From the NCBI GenBank assembly GCA_027924585.1, contig BSBM01002100.1, positions 62,001-126,000 on the forward strand: DNA of 64,000 nt. The letters are read 5' to 3'. The DNA comes from Larix kaempferi (taxonomy: Eukaryota > Streptophyta > Pinopsida > Pinales > Pinaceae). The notes under the pieces are model-generated. The model saw only the letters and a program-made list of their open reading frames with translations. It searched no databases and was not told where the DNA came from. Shown in pieces: positions 36,030 through 48,520 of the stretch (positions are counted from its first letter, which is position 1; every line of letters begins with the position of its first letter). A program made the position numbers and the translations under genes.

Positions 36030-37517
36030 TATCCCACTAAGATTCCAATGATCCAAGTTTTGTGGTGCTTTGAAGTTTGTTTTATATACTAAGGCCATAC
36101 AAGCTTCATTTTGGGGCAAAGGGACAAGATCCAACTCTTGTGTGAAAAACCTCCTAATGTTATCCATATCCCACCCAACGACAAAGGAACTTTCTAGGGG
36201 GTTTTGTGGTGGTTTGAGGAATATTTTTTCCCATAAGACTTATAATATTTATTTAGTAGTTGAGGGCCTTATTTTCCTCCCCCACTCATGGTCAAGGTCT
36301 CGAGACCCATCCTTACTACACAAATATTCCTAGTGGTGCATCTATCCCATTGCTATGGAAAATATCCTTTTACAGCGTGTGTATTGTTGTTCAAGGCCTT
36401 AATCATTACTCATTAACCCAAGAATATTCATTTTGTGTCTTATTCCCAATATTTATCCTCCAACCATAGTTGAATCCTTTTGGCCCATCCATGATGCATA
36501 AATGTCATAATCATACACATATCTCACTTGAATGACAATGATCCCCTATAGAGGGAATTGTATGTGCATTATGCCATTGTTTATGGCCCTTGATCCCTAA
36601 TATCTTCATCTAGGGGAAAAGGGCCTTGATTTCCTCCCTTGACCATGGTCAATTCCTTAAGGCCCATATTCAACATGAAAAGCCTTATAATGATACACAT
36701 ATTCCACTTAGATGCCAAAGATCATCTCTAAAGAGCATGCGTTGTGGTGTGAGGTCACATTGATGACCACTGACACCTAGATATTCTTTTATGATTTAAT
36801 GACCATATCTTGCACCCTTAACTATTGTAAAGGCCTCAATAATCATCCGTACTACATAAAAAATCTTAATCACATCCATATTCCACTTGTATGTTAAAGA
36901 TCAACTTTAAATGATCTATTGTGTGGTTCAATACCTTGAGCATGGCCCATTAGCTCAATAATCTTAATTTAGGGCCCAATTCCATCATTTTCTACCATAG
37001 CCATGGTCCAAAAACTATACCTAGTGCACAAAACCTCATATCGACATTAATATCCCACTCTAAGAAAAATGATATCCTATATAGGGAATCTTTTATGGTT
37101 TGTGACCTTACTAATGGCCCTTTGTCCCTATAAGCTTCATCTAGGGCTTGAGGCCCTTATTCCCCCCCACCCACATGTATTGGAAAGCTATTGAGACCAA
37201 TTAATAATATCCAAGGCATTATAGGAGAAACCATATTCAACTTGAAGGATGAGTGTGACCATTAGATGGCTTGTGGCATGGTTTGAAACCTTATCCATGG
37301 CCAATGCACCCTAGAATATTCATTTAAATATTAATTCCCATATTTTCATCTCCTTGCAATATTGGTAAAGTCCCTAAAATGTATCCCCCGTGAAAAGCCT
37401 CTTAATATCAACCATATTACATTTAGAGGCTAGATATCCCTTTTAGAGGGACTGCGTGGTGGTTTGAGGTTGTATCAATCATGACCGAGGCATTCATTTT
37501 ATACTAGTTTGAAAAAA
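36030..37517 (+). repeat. M4 satellite array, copy 5
   Basis: Nine degenerate monomers in the same order as at 5,795, with starts at the same spacing. No coding content. Confidence 0.82.
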
Positions 37518-38423
37518 AACACATGACTATGTTATTATGTAGAAACATAAAATGATCATATCATAATCACGTATATGTCTTCAATACCTTTCCGAATAGC
37601 TAAAGAACAAAGAAAATGAATGTCAGGGTAGAAAGTTATGGAAAACTAACTAAAATAATTTTTTATATATTTTTTTAATGAAAATGTATAAAGAGCTTAT
37701 ATTAAAAAGGATGAGAAAAAACAACAAAATATTACAAAAACCATTCACCCTGATGAAGAGAGTAGCAATAGGGTGAAATCATGAAGTTGGTATACACTTT
37801 TGGCTTGTTTTTTGATAAAAACAACTGCAAAATTTTATGTTTTTCAACTTCGACCTCTTCAAAACCATATCTTCCTTAGGAATTTCAACTTGAAGTAAGC
37901 ACAAAATTTTAGAGAAATGAATTAGATTTCTACTCATATTTTTTTTAAATTTTTTTATGGACATATCATGGGACAAATTTAGATGCCGCCAACGATATAT
38001 ACTTGAAATTTTTAGGTATGGATAATGAGAGACCTGCATGGCCTCTGGTTTTTTGAGAGATGGTTATTCAGTTTAGGGAAAAAAGTTATATGCTGATGAT
38101 ATATGATGTATCAACAATATAGGTATAAAGTGCATTCCTTTTCACCATCATTACAGTAAATTTGAAGTCTAAAATGGGCCTCCTAAGGAAAACTATAAAA
38201 TAATAAAATAATATTTATTAATTTTGGAGGAAGAAAGAAAAAAACTACTTTTTTTGTTTGTATTTTCAACATATCTCCATGTGTTTTTACTCAAATTTCG
38301 AGCGGGAGCACTCGTTGGATGCGAAATTAAATGAGTGCTCCCACTCGAAATTTGAGTAAAAACACAAGGAGATATGTTGAAAATACAAACAAAAAAAATA
38401 GTTTTTTTATGACAAATATCTCA
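37518..38423 (+). repeat. M5 module, copy 5
   Basis: As copy 1, with antisense tail hairpin near 37,746 and the long hairpin at 38,249. Antisense frame 37,779-38,039 is a shortened version of that at 7,424. Confidence 0.7.
38249..38399. repeat. Long inverted repeat (hairpin), copy 5
   Basis: Left arm 38,249-38,312, right arm 38,334-38,399; about 64-bp arms and a 21-bp loop. Confidence 0.88.
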
Positions 38424-39785
38424 AGTCAACCATTATGGTTGACTCATTTTATTGAAATTTTATTGGTTTCTGTATTCCAACTCAACATGAAATTATGGTT
38501 GGCTCGTTTTCTTATAAGGCCCATTTTAGACCCCAAATTTCCTCTAATGTAAGGAGCAATATACCAAGTCGATACCACCCCTTTATGGAGGATATGATGT
38601 GATTTGATTGATTATGAAATAATGTGATCAATTAGTTATATTTTCTGTGTTTACCATGTTTTTAATTAGCTATTCAAGTGGATGAGCACTATATGTGAGT
38701 AATCACAGGTCCAAAGATAATTATGATGATTGGCAAAGTCAAGCTCCGATTAAACTCTAGAGAAGGACACGAAGATCAGTTTTTCCTGATTTATAGGTAA
38801 GAATCTAAATAGATTAAGGTTGTGACTTCCAATGTAGGGACTCGGGGTTGAAACACTATAATAAGTAGAGTCACATCGATATCATGGGGCCTAAGGAATT
38901 TTATGGATTATTGTCTGTTTTCTAGACATGGTTACACAACACTCAAGTTTTGCAATTGTTATGGATTTTACAACAGTGTATTGAAGAAACTGCATTCTCT
39001 ATCACCTGTGAGTTTATAAGTTTAAATTAGCTCCTGTAATGCACATTCAAGAGGTCCCCCTCATTGTGTAGAACATGAGTTCTTTGTTTTATTTTCATGT
39101 TGATTTATGCATCCTATGGTTTATGATTGAACAAGTACTTCGGATTATTCACGGCAGTAATTCTGATATTAAAGTAATTCTAAGCATGATTGTTTTTATC
39201 TGTAGTCTTGTATTATGGAATCTGTATTTTTAATGTATGGACTCTGTAGTCATGTAGCTACGTTCTGCAAGGGCAGTTTCCAAATTCACACTCTTACATC
39301 CCAAGCATATTTTCTTCATTAGATTAGATTTGTGCATCTAGTTAAATGTCTATTGTTAATTTCATTAAAATAGATTCATTGTTTTAATAGGTAGATCTAT
39401 GCTTTCGATTTCATTAAATCAGGATTTATAACTTCAACTCTTAGACGTCTTCTTTTGTTAAAATAGGTTTATGCATTCACATATTTCTCCCCAAATTTAA
39501 ACATTCAAAAATAGGATTCTCTTAAGAATGCACATACAGTGCAGAGTTCCTCTGAAGTTTTTACATCCCCTTGTCAATACTTAAAGTGAGGTTCTTGAAA
39601 TAAGACCTGTGAAAAGGTAAGCATTTCAGAATTGCCACCAATATACACACACTCCACTTGTGCGTGGACTATATTTTGAGGTTTTCCATATGTGGCAAAT
39701 ATTTTTTATTATTTATCAAAATAGAATATGTTCATAAAATGGTGCCTTATCGACACATGCTGACGAGCTTCAATTTTCTTTTTAG
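38424..39785 (+). repeat. M6 spacer, copy 4 (long form)
   Basis: Begins with GTCAACCATTATGGTTGAC and retains the 0.69-kb section missing from the two middle copies. No gene found. Confidence 0.65.
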
Positions 39786-42030
39786 TGTCTCTTATTGGAA
39801 AAATGACTAAAATCAATTTTTATATATCTTTTTTAACGAAAATTTGTAAAGATTTTATATTAAAAAAATATGAGAAAAAACAACAAAAAAATCACAAAAA
39901 CCACTCAACCCGATGAAAAGGGTAGGAATATAGTAAAATGCTTGTTGTTAAAAAATCCCCTTCCTTGAACATTACATTCAACATTTTTCTAGTAGTAGCA
40001 AAACTTCTAGCACTATAAAGGAAAATATATTTTCCTAGTAAGATGACACATAAGTAATACATAACATAAACAAAATGTATATAACCAATCTATATCCATC
40101 AATCGAAAGCATCAATCATCTTTCCTAGAGGAACCCAGGTGAATGAGTTTTTTGTGGGATGAACAACTAAACCTTCCTATGAATCCCTCTGAGTCGCAGT
40201 GGAGTGATATTGAGAGTGGATTTTGTGAGCCAAATTGAACAATTTGTCCACATATTCCAGCAACTTATCTATCTAACCACCTTGTACTCTAGAATTTCCC
40301 TCCACTTTTTTCATTCTAGTATCCAAAAAAGAAATATGATATCGAATTTTATGCATGGAATCCACCATTCCATCCCAATGAGACTGCAAAACCCTAAGCA
40401 TAGTCTTAATGTCCCTAAGTTCGAACAAACCACATGGAATTTTTATTTTGAATATGGTATTTTTGTCCACCTGGAATCCCATGCCCTCCATAATCCAACT
40501 GAAGCAAGGCACAGTACTCTGGAATCTTTAGAAAATGGAACAAAACCCTTTACTATCTAGGAAAGTTGAAATTGAGAGGAAGTTGGAAACCACAAGGAGA
40601 TATCACTCTTGGAGTAGAGTGAGGTCCCTTCGAAACAGGAAGAAAATTTCAACATAAAACATCACCCTCAACCAATACCTGTAGGTTCACTTTCGATAAA
40701 TCAAGAAGCTGCAACCATTGGATGAGCTCAAGAGTTAAAGTTTTCCAAGGGTCAAGCATGATCATTGATATCACACTAGAATAGAGGGAGGATGAGAGCG
40801 AGGTTCCTTCAAGAAAAGAATAAAATTTTAACATTAACATCACCCTCAACCAATACATGTGGGTTCACTTATGAAAAATCAAGAAGTCGCAACCGGCGGA
40901 TGAGCTGAAGAGATAAAGCTATTCGAGGGTCGAACATGACCATTGATATCACAGGGTCAAGCATGATTGTTGATATCACACTAGGAGATTTAACAATGAA
41001 CCAAAATCAAGTAATCTAATGTTATGCATGCAATGATATAATCTTCCCACAAACTCTACCTAAGTCTATGTATTAACAAAAGAATTCGTCGCTTCACAGG
41101 ATTCCACCCCATCAATCCCTTTAACAGTAATGGTCATAACACTTCCTATAAGGTCCCCAACATCACGAAAAAAAATCGAGCTACCTATGACAATACTCAA
41201 AACTAGACTTTTGGAACTCCCTCTTACATCATATTCATCAATATTGCTTTCTCCACAACATTGGCACCCTTAATATATCCCAACACCATGTTTTACATTA
41301 ATAAAAAACTTGTGTCCAAATACTTATTACCCCATTTTTTCCCTAAGAAAATCCCACAACCTAGAATCCAATGCATGCATCATTTCCACATCCATATAAA
41401 CACATAGAATAGTGTCCTCAAATAAATGATCTAATCAAAATAATTTAATATTCAAAACATTTTGGCGTCAGAAAAAGTGATTGAGCTACCTATCAAAATA
41501 CTCAAAACCTTATTTTTGGAACTCCATCTTACATCATATGTTTCAATACTGCTTTCTCCACAACATGTGGCACCTTGAATATCTCCCAACACATCGATCT
41601 GCATTTAATAGCAAATGTGTGCCCAAATAGTTATAACCCCATTTTTTTCCCCTAAAAAGAGCTCCACAACCAAGAATCCAATGCATCTACCATTCCCACA
41701 TTCATATATACAAACGTCCTTTTTTTGACATAATGAGAAAATTCAATTTTATCATACCTCAATATGTACAAGAATACACAAAATCCAATAGTTAGAACAT
41801 AAACTTAGATATTTTATATTAAAAAAATTATTTTTAAAAACAATAATACAAAACTAATATGTGTATATTAATATAGTTATGTGAATGCAATAATATAGAT
41901 AGTAATAGTAATAATATTGAAATCTAAACATTAAAGTATACTATTAAATTTTTAATTTTTTTTAATTTAAATAAATGATAAAAAACCAATATTATAGAAT
42001 CTTAGAACTTAATGCGGAATAAATTTAAAC
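39786..42030 (+). repeat. M7 module, copy 5
   Basis: Complete M7: antisense tail at 39,810-39,920, coding-like remnant, 304-bp tandem pair (about 41,180 and 41,484) and AT-rich right end. Confidence 0.75.
40235..40858 (-). pseudogene. Unrecognised antisense coding remnant in M7, copy 5
   Basis: Frames 40,858-40,649 and 40,512-40,273; same words as the other copies (LELIQWLQLLDLSKVNLQVL; IMEGMGFQVDKNTIFKIKI). Same TAG after VQGG. Family unknown. Confidence 0.38.
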
Positions 42031-43285
42031 ATATGCCCCCATTGATTTATAATTTTAAATAAATGATAGAAAAGCATCATTAATGCTAAACCTTGAAACT
42101 AAATCGTAAGATAAACTAAAAAATATAGAAGCATTGTATGCATAGTGAAATATGTTAAACAAAATAGGTGTCTTATTGTCATTAAAAAAATTTGGACATA
42201 TGTGAGCAATTTCTATATCAAACTAGAAGTATTTGTTTGTATATGAAATATTCATTAGAAACCCTAATCTTTACTATGTTTGTATATGAAATATTTTAAG
42301 TGAATTAAAATTAATTACTCCATTTATGAATCTTTACTATGTTTGTATATAAAATAATTTAATTGAATTAAAATTCATTATTCCATTTATGAAAACCCTT
42401 GAAACATCGCACATAAAAGCATAATCATATGAATTCCTACATAATTCATTTAAAAAACAAAAAAAACAAAATAATGTGATTCCCACAAAAACATCTACAT
42501 GTTCAATCAAACCGTGTGATTTTGAAATAAATTCATTAAAAGAATCTTTAATAATGTGAGGTACAAACACTATGAGAATCTTGAATATTAATTTGCTTTG
42601 GATAACACACCAGGTAAAAGACCATCAAATAGTGTTTAGTTTAAATTATATTTTTTTAAATGCATGAGATTGTACTATTTGTAAATTGTATTTTTTTGAA
42701 TGGCGTCGATATGTGTTTAAATTGGTTAACAATAAAAAAATATATAATAATTGGGTTTCCAATTTTGGACTTCACATATTTGAATATATGGGAAATTTCA
42801 AAGGCAATTTTCACAATGGTGAAGAGTAATGTTTTTAAATATGATCTTAAATAGCGAAGGTGAGATTTTGCAATTTCCACAAAAATGTTTTTAAATACGT
42901 GATACCTCAAATAGTAAAGGTCAGCTTTTGTAATCTTCATTTGTTTGAATGTTAAGATCAGCTTTTGTAATCTTGGTTTGTTTGAATGTTAAGTAGATAA
43001 AATCACTATTTTTAATTGTTTTACTTATTTTACGTAAATAAAACTATAGATTTTATATAAATAAATACTCAACATATATAATATATTTTAAACAAAAATA
43101 TATAACATAAATCCATCTTAAGGTTTTTTATGCTTTCTCGTGTATTTCATAGATAAAAACAATACATTCCAAACCCCAAAAAAATTAATTAGTTATTACA
43201 ATTTAATAATTAAACTTTATTATAATTTAATAATTAAATTTTAATCTGGCGCATATGAAGCATACTGTACAAAAGATAAATTTTA
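42031..43285 (+). repeat. M8 AT-rich segment, copy 3
   Basis: Matches 13,191-14,456, including the 63-bp tandem units near 42,272 and 42,335. No gene. Confidence 0.65.
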
Positions 43286-43500
43286 AAATGAAAGCCCTTA
43301 GAAAAGCAAGAAAGAGAGAAGTCGAAGGCCGGAAAAGCAAGAAAGAGAAAGTGAAAGACTGGAAAAGCCGTTATAGATTTGCTTAGATTGGTCCATAAGA
43401 TAAATCTGGCCTTTCAAATTTAAAATGAAAGCCGTTCGAAAAGAAAGAGAGAAGTGGAAGACCGGAAAAACAAAAAGAGAAGGTGGTTATAGATTTGCTT
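43286..43500 (+). repeat. Short tandem repeats upstream of peroxidase copy 2
   Basis: Counterpart of 14,457-14,700 with one unit of about 34 bp fewer, showing repeat-number change between paralogues. Confidence 0.6.
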
Positions 43501-43601
43501 AGATAGGGCAGGCCTTCAAAATATTGAGTATCAATTTGTAGTGTGCTGTGTGTCTTTCTTGAAGAGGAGGGTGGCCGCGTATTCTCCATCTGGGTTGGAG
43601 T

Positions 43602-44165
43602 GGAACCAAAGTTGTTTTCTACTCCAAGATCTGTCACACAGCAGAGAATATTGTCAGATCCACAGTTGAAACCCATGTGAAGGTCGACGTAGGACTTGCT
43701 CCCGGAATTCTCAGGCTTCACTTCCACGATTGCATTGTTCAGGTAAATTCATGCGAACTATTGTTTTAAACCTGCAGTTTTTAGTGGTGCATGATTCCCA
43801 GTCATTCCCGGATTAGTTGCTGAAGATAATTGCTTCTGCTGCTTCTTCTTCCTGCAGGGTTGCGATAGTAATTGAACCACTGGATATTAATGAAATCTCA
43901 TTTCATATTGACCTGATTATTATTGTTTCTTCTTTTGGAAAATAGGAGGGCAGAGGCACTGCGAGTTCTTGGGGTATCGGCTCTACAACTTCACTTCCAC
44001 GGGGAACGCCGACCCGACAATAAACTCGGCGAATTTGCCTTCACTTCCAGTCGCGCTTGATAAAGGAAGCGAAACCAATTTCGATGCCTCGTTTTTCAAG
44101 AATATAAGAGATGGGAATGGCATTCTGGAGTCCGACCAGAGACTTTGGTCGGATGAGTCTGTGGC
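43602..44165 (+). pseudogene. Class III peroxidase pseudogene (M9), copy 2
   Basis: Near-identical to 14,801-15,364. Exon 1 remnant 43,602-43,742 ([27 protein letters not shown]), GT-AG intron 43,743-43,857, then GCDSN and the same TGA. Last-exon block from about 43,946: CEFLGYRLYNFT, ADPTIN, VALDKGSETNFDASFFKN, LESDQRLW. Sharing the stop and the central deletion shows the gene was already dead when the segment was duplicated. Confidence 0.85.
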
Positions 44166-45208
44166 CATTTGTTTGGACATCTGCTCTGGAAGGACCTCTA
44201 ATGGCATCTGTTTGGCCATTCCGGTCAATACTGGTATGTATGTTTAGATGTTCTCCTCTTCTTTGTCCTCCCAATTTCATGTGTCTTTCTAAGATCTGAA
44301 ATCTCATTAGCGATCTGTGATAATCACCTTTCTATGATAATCACGGCATATACATAAGAACAAAAAATGATGAGCTCTGCGTTTTTATTTTTATTTTTGT
44401 CGAAATAGAATCTAATCCTGGAAGGAGTTTCTACCCACCTCTTTATTTTCAGTCAGTTTTAAATCGATCAAACCGTGCAGTTTTTATCATTTAGGAGATA
44501 TTGGCTTAATATGTGAGGATTAGCATTTCATAGGAAAGGTTGGAACATAATTTGATAAATCAAAGGTTTCTAATAAATATACTGTACAAGGTTTGCAATA
44601 AGTGAAGTATGGATTCACCTTTCTCCCCATTTGAACACCGGGCCAGAAACATGGGAAGTGTTCACTAGATTCGGGTTTAAGAGACCTCATGGCAGGCATC
44701 CCATCAGACCTTCAGGTTGATCGCACCAACTCGCAGTTACGAACAACTACCTCTATTTGACTAAGGCCCAACCTTCATGGAAAATAAAAAATCCGAATCC
44801 CCCAAGAAAGGCAACGGCAAACTTTCTGATTAACTCGGTTCTCCGATGTAAACATGGATGGGATAGCATATTTTTCTTCCATAAACAATAGGTGGGATAT
44901 CATATTTAACTTCCAAGAGGGAGGAAATGTACAACTGTAGATTTCGATTCTAATGAAGAATGCTAGATATATGTCCGGATAAAGAATTGCAAAATTTAGG
45001 TGTGGAAAATTTGATATCGAAGTATGAAATATAGTTGTCAATGACTGTGAATTTATGCTTTTGTAGATCGATATATTGTAACACTTACGATCGCACAAAT
45101 GGAGGATTATATGCCTTAGGGATACTAGGTTAAACTTAGCGTTACCGACTGTGGATTTACGGATATATATGTTCCAGACTTAAGCTTTTAGATCAGATAC
45201 CTGGTGGA
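44166..45208 (+). repeat. M10 spacer, copy 2, left part
   Basis: Matches 15,365-16,407 almost base for base up to CTGGTGGA, where the copia element is inserted. No gene. Confidence 0.75.
45204..45208 (+). other. Target-site duplication, left (GTGGA)
   Basis: Five bases before the 5' LTR. The right-hand copy at 50,577-50,581 is GTGTA (one change). The paralogous empty site at 16,403-16,407 is GTGGA, which confirms the original target. Confidence 0.85.
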
Positions 45209-45435
45209 TGTCAGAAGGAGTAATTGTCAACTCCATCTACCATGCTGTCTTAAATGCCGGTTGTGATCGTTCCAACCGTTTTTGGTAAAATGCATTCAAT
45301 GCATACTTATGTTCAATATATTTTTCTGCTGTAACTTTTTGCTTTTTTCAGTGAATATACGAAGGGCTCAAAAAGCTCCAGTTTTACAAGTGCTCTGCCT
45401 CCCCTGTTTCTTCTCTGCCCCTGCAAATAACGTCA
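45209..45435 (+). repeat. 5' LTR of copia element
   Basis: 227 bp, starts TGTCAGAAGG, ends AATAACGTCA. Contains TCAATATATTTTT near 45,314, a possible TATA-like signal. Differs from the 3' LTR at three bases (G/A, G/C and T/G). Confidence 0.95.
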
Positions 45436-45448
45436 TGGTATCAGAGCC
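45436..45448 (+). promoter_or_regulatory. Primer-binding site
   Basis: TGGTATCAGAGCC directly after the 5' LTR, the usual plant copia primer site complementary to the 3' part of initiator tRNA-Met. Followed by about 770 bp of untranslated leader to 46,216 with no supported gene. Confidence 0.9.
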
Positions 45449-46216
45449 ATCGCTGGATCCATTCAGTGTGAGCAGCTAAGGAGAAGATGACAGTGCATGA
45501 CCGCCTGTAGAGGAGGAACAAGAGCAGCAAAAGGTGCGGCGAGAAGTGAAAAACCCTCAATAGCTTGAATCGGCCGCTGTTCAAGAATTAAAAGGAGCCG
45601 TCATCCCTTTTTCAGAAATTTGGAGTGCAATGTTTACCTCACGCGTTTAAGAGGAAGATCACGTCCCTTGCATGAAGTTTAGAGCCGTTTTTTCTCTGTT
45701 GAAGGCTCATTACTCTCCCTTGCTGGTGGCGTGAATTGGAAGGGTTCTCTCTGAGGAAGGACTCGTTTATATGCTGTTTGATTTGTTGGAAAGGGAGATG
45801 TGCATTTGAAAGGGCCTCTATTTCTTCGTAAGAGCAAAGTTGTTGAAGAGGCAATGCCACATCGTTGTTGAAAACAAACTTTTTTTTTTCTTCTCAGCCG
45901 CTGCTTGTTTGAAGGATTGTTGCTCTTGCTGCTGAAAGGAGTAGCCGTAGATTGTTGCGTTATTAGCCAGCATTGTCGTGAAAATGGAATCGTTCTTTCT
46001 GTGCTGAGTTCTGCATAGATCTTGAAGTAGAATCCTGGGGATTGGGTAGGCTATCAATGCCTAGTCCAATTTATCTTGGTTGAATAGGAGAGCAGAGCCA
46101 GTCCTCCCAAATAAGGTAAAAAAAAAAGGGGGTCTTTTTAACAGTTTTTTTTTAATTAAAAGGAAAGGAATTCACTTAAAAAAGGGAAAGGAGAAAATCA
46201 TTACAGCAGTTTAAAC

Positions 46217-47140
46217 ATGGCTTCCACCAGTAATCAAAACTCACAGGGTCCTATCCTTAATAACAAAAACTATGAAATGTGGACAGTGAAAATGAGAAGT
46301 TTTCTTAGAAATTTGGAGTGTTGGGAAGCAGTAGTAACCAAATTTGAAGAGCCTGACCCTACTGATTTGGCCACAATGACAAATAATCAAAGGAATGTTG
46401 TAGCAGAAAGCAGAAAGAAGGATTATAGAGCTCTATGGCACCTGCATAATGGAGTGGAAGATGCCATATTTCCAAAGATCTCAGCAGCAACTAGTGCATA
46501 TCAAGCCAGGGAAATTCTAGCAACAGCTTATCAGGGTGTTGACAAAGTGAGGAACTCAAAATTGCAGATCTTAAGGAAGAAATTTGAAACTCTGCAAATG
46601 AAAGAGACAGAATCTGTAGATCAGTTTATGTCTTAGGTTATGGAGGTTGTGAACCAGCTTCGTGCTCATGGAGAGGAAGTTACAGATCAGAAGGTGGTTG
46701 AGAAAATACTTAGAAGTCTACCATCAATATATGACATGCTTGTTACAGCAATAGAAGAAAGTAAAGATTTGAGCATTTTTTCAATTGAAGAGCTGACTGG
46801 TTCAATTTTAAACTATGAGTCAAGACTCAATGCTAGAAATGAGTCACTGGAAAATGCTTTCCAGTCTCAGCTCAACATCAATAGAGGTACAGGCAGAGGT
46901 CAAAGAGGCTACACAGGTAGAGGCAGAAGTGGAAGGAGAAGCTTTCAGTTTGATCACAGAAAAGCTACATCCAGTCAAGCAGAGCAGCCATCTAATCGGC
47001 CACAAAATCAAAGAGGCAGGGGCAGATTTAGTAGAGGAAGAGGCAGAGGAAGAACAGATAAATCAGCTATTCAATGTTATTACTGTAAGAGGTATGGCCA
47101 TTATGAAAGTGACTGTAGAAGAAAGCAATCAGATTTGAAT
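46217..47140 (+). pseudogene. gag: copia gag region
   Basis: Frame starts MASTSNQNSQGPILNNKNYE, with the WTVKMRSFL motif typical of copia Gag, which forms the virus-like particle in the cytoplasm. A TAG at 46,634-46,636 interrupts it after about 139 codons; the same frame then continues (LRAHGEEVTDQKVVEKILRS), through an Arg/Gly-rich stretch. A CCHC zinc knuckle, CYYCKRYGHYESDC, lies at 47,075-47,116 and would bind RNA. One base change would explain the stop; the region is otherwise well kept. Confidence 0.9.
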
Positions 47141-48520
47141 AGGGGCAGAGCTAATGTGTCAAACATTGATGAAGACACACCATCTATGTTTCTTACCTAT
47201 TCTGGAATGCAAGAAAGCAACAATGAAGACTTATGGTTACTGGATAGTGGCTGTAGTAACCATATGACAGGTAACAAAGAACTTTTCTCAAGTTTTTCTG
47301 AAACTTCTAAAACTCAAATTAAGCTGGGTGATGATCATTTTGTTAATGCCTTAGGTAGAGGTACAGTCACTATCTTAAGTAAACAAAATGAGAAAAGAGA
47401 TATTCACAATGTTTATCATGTGCAAGATCTCAAGCACAATTTATTGAGTGTAGGACAAATTAGTGAAAATGGTTTTGATGTCAAGTTTAGGTGTACTACT
47501 TGCATAATTTCTGGCAAACCACCTAGTCAAAGGGTCACATCAAAGATTGAAATGACAAAAAACCGGATGTATCCTCTAGTTATGAGAAATGCCAAACAGT
47601 CATTGTCATATGCAAAGTATGTAACAATTTCTGATGAGACTTGGTTATGGCATCTAAGGTATGGCCATTTTCCATTTACAAGTTTAAATGATCTACATAA
47701 AGGGTCTATGGTCCTAGGTCTATCAGAAATAGATGTCTGACATAACCCCTGTGAGAGTTGTATTCTTGCTAAACACCGAAGAGATAGTTTTCCGAATGCT
47801 GCCACCTTTAGAGCCCATAGCCCACTTGAGTTAGTACATACAGATCTTTGTGGGCCTATGCAAACCCAGTCAATAGGAGGTAGTTTTTATTTCTTGACAT
47901 TTATTGATGATTTTAGCAGAATGACATGGGTTTATTTTATCAAAAACAAATCTGAAACATTTGAAAAGTTCAAACAGTTCAAAGCTATTTCAAAAAAGCA
48001 GAGTGGAAAGCAAATCAAAACTTTGAGATCTGATGGAGGAGGAGAATACAACTCAAAGGAATTTTCAGCCTATTGCAGAAATCATGGCATTAAAAGACAG
48101 TTTACAACGAAGTATACTCCAGAGCAAAATGGAGTTGCCGAGAGGAAAAATCAGACCATTATGAATATGGCAAGAAGCATGCTAAAGGCAAAGAATTTAG
48201 CAAATGAGTATTGGGCTGAAGCAGTGGCATGTTCAGTATATATTTTGAACAGATCGCCAACTAAAAGTGTCAAGGATAAGGTTCCTTTGGAAGCATGGTG
48301 TGGTACAAAAGAAAATGTGTCACATTTAAGAGTCTTCGGTTGTGTAGCCTATGCGCACATTCCAGAGGACATAAGGAAGAAATTGGATGATAAAAGTGAA
48401 AGATGCATCTTTGTTGGATACAGTGAAAAGTCAAAGGCCTACAAACTGTTTAACCCTGTCACTAAGAAAACAATCATTTCAAGAGATGTAAAATTTCTTG
48501 AAGATCAAGCATGGCATAAA
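47141..48520 (+). pseudogene. pol: copia protease and integrase region
   Basis: Same frame as gag. The aspartic protease active site is WLLDSGCSNHMTG (about 47,231-47,270). The integrase zinc-binding part, WHLRYGH and then C-x2-C, is split by a TGA at 47,738-47,740. The integrase core keeps all acidic residues: VHTDLCGP, LRSDGGGEYNS, and the Glu in EQNGVAERKN. It would insert the cDNA in the nucleus. After WHKKKMP the frame is lost in an A-rich run near 48,515-48,535. Confidence 0.92.

Noticed and set aside
46815-47138. Second plus-strand frame of 107 codons overlapping gag
   Set aside because: A +1-frame shadow of the Arg/Gly-rich, Zn-knuckle part of gag; the gag frame carries all motifs.
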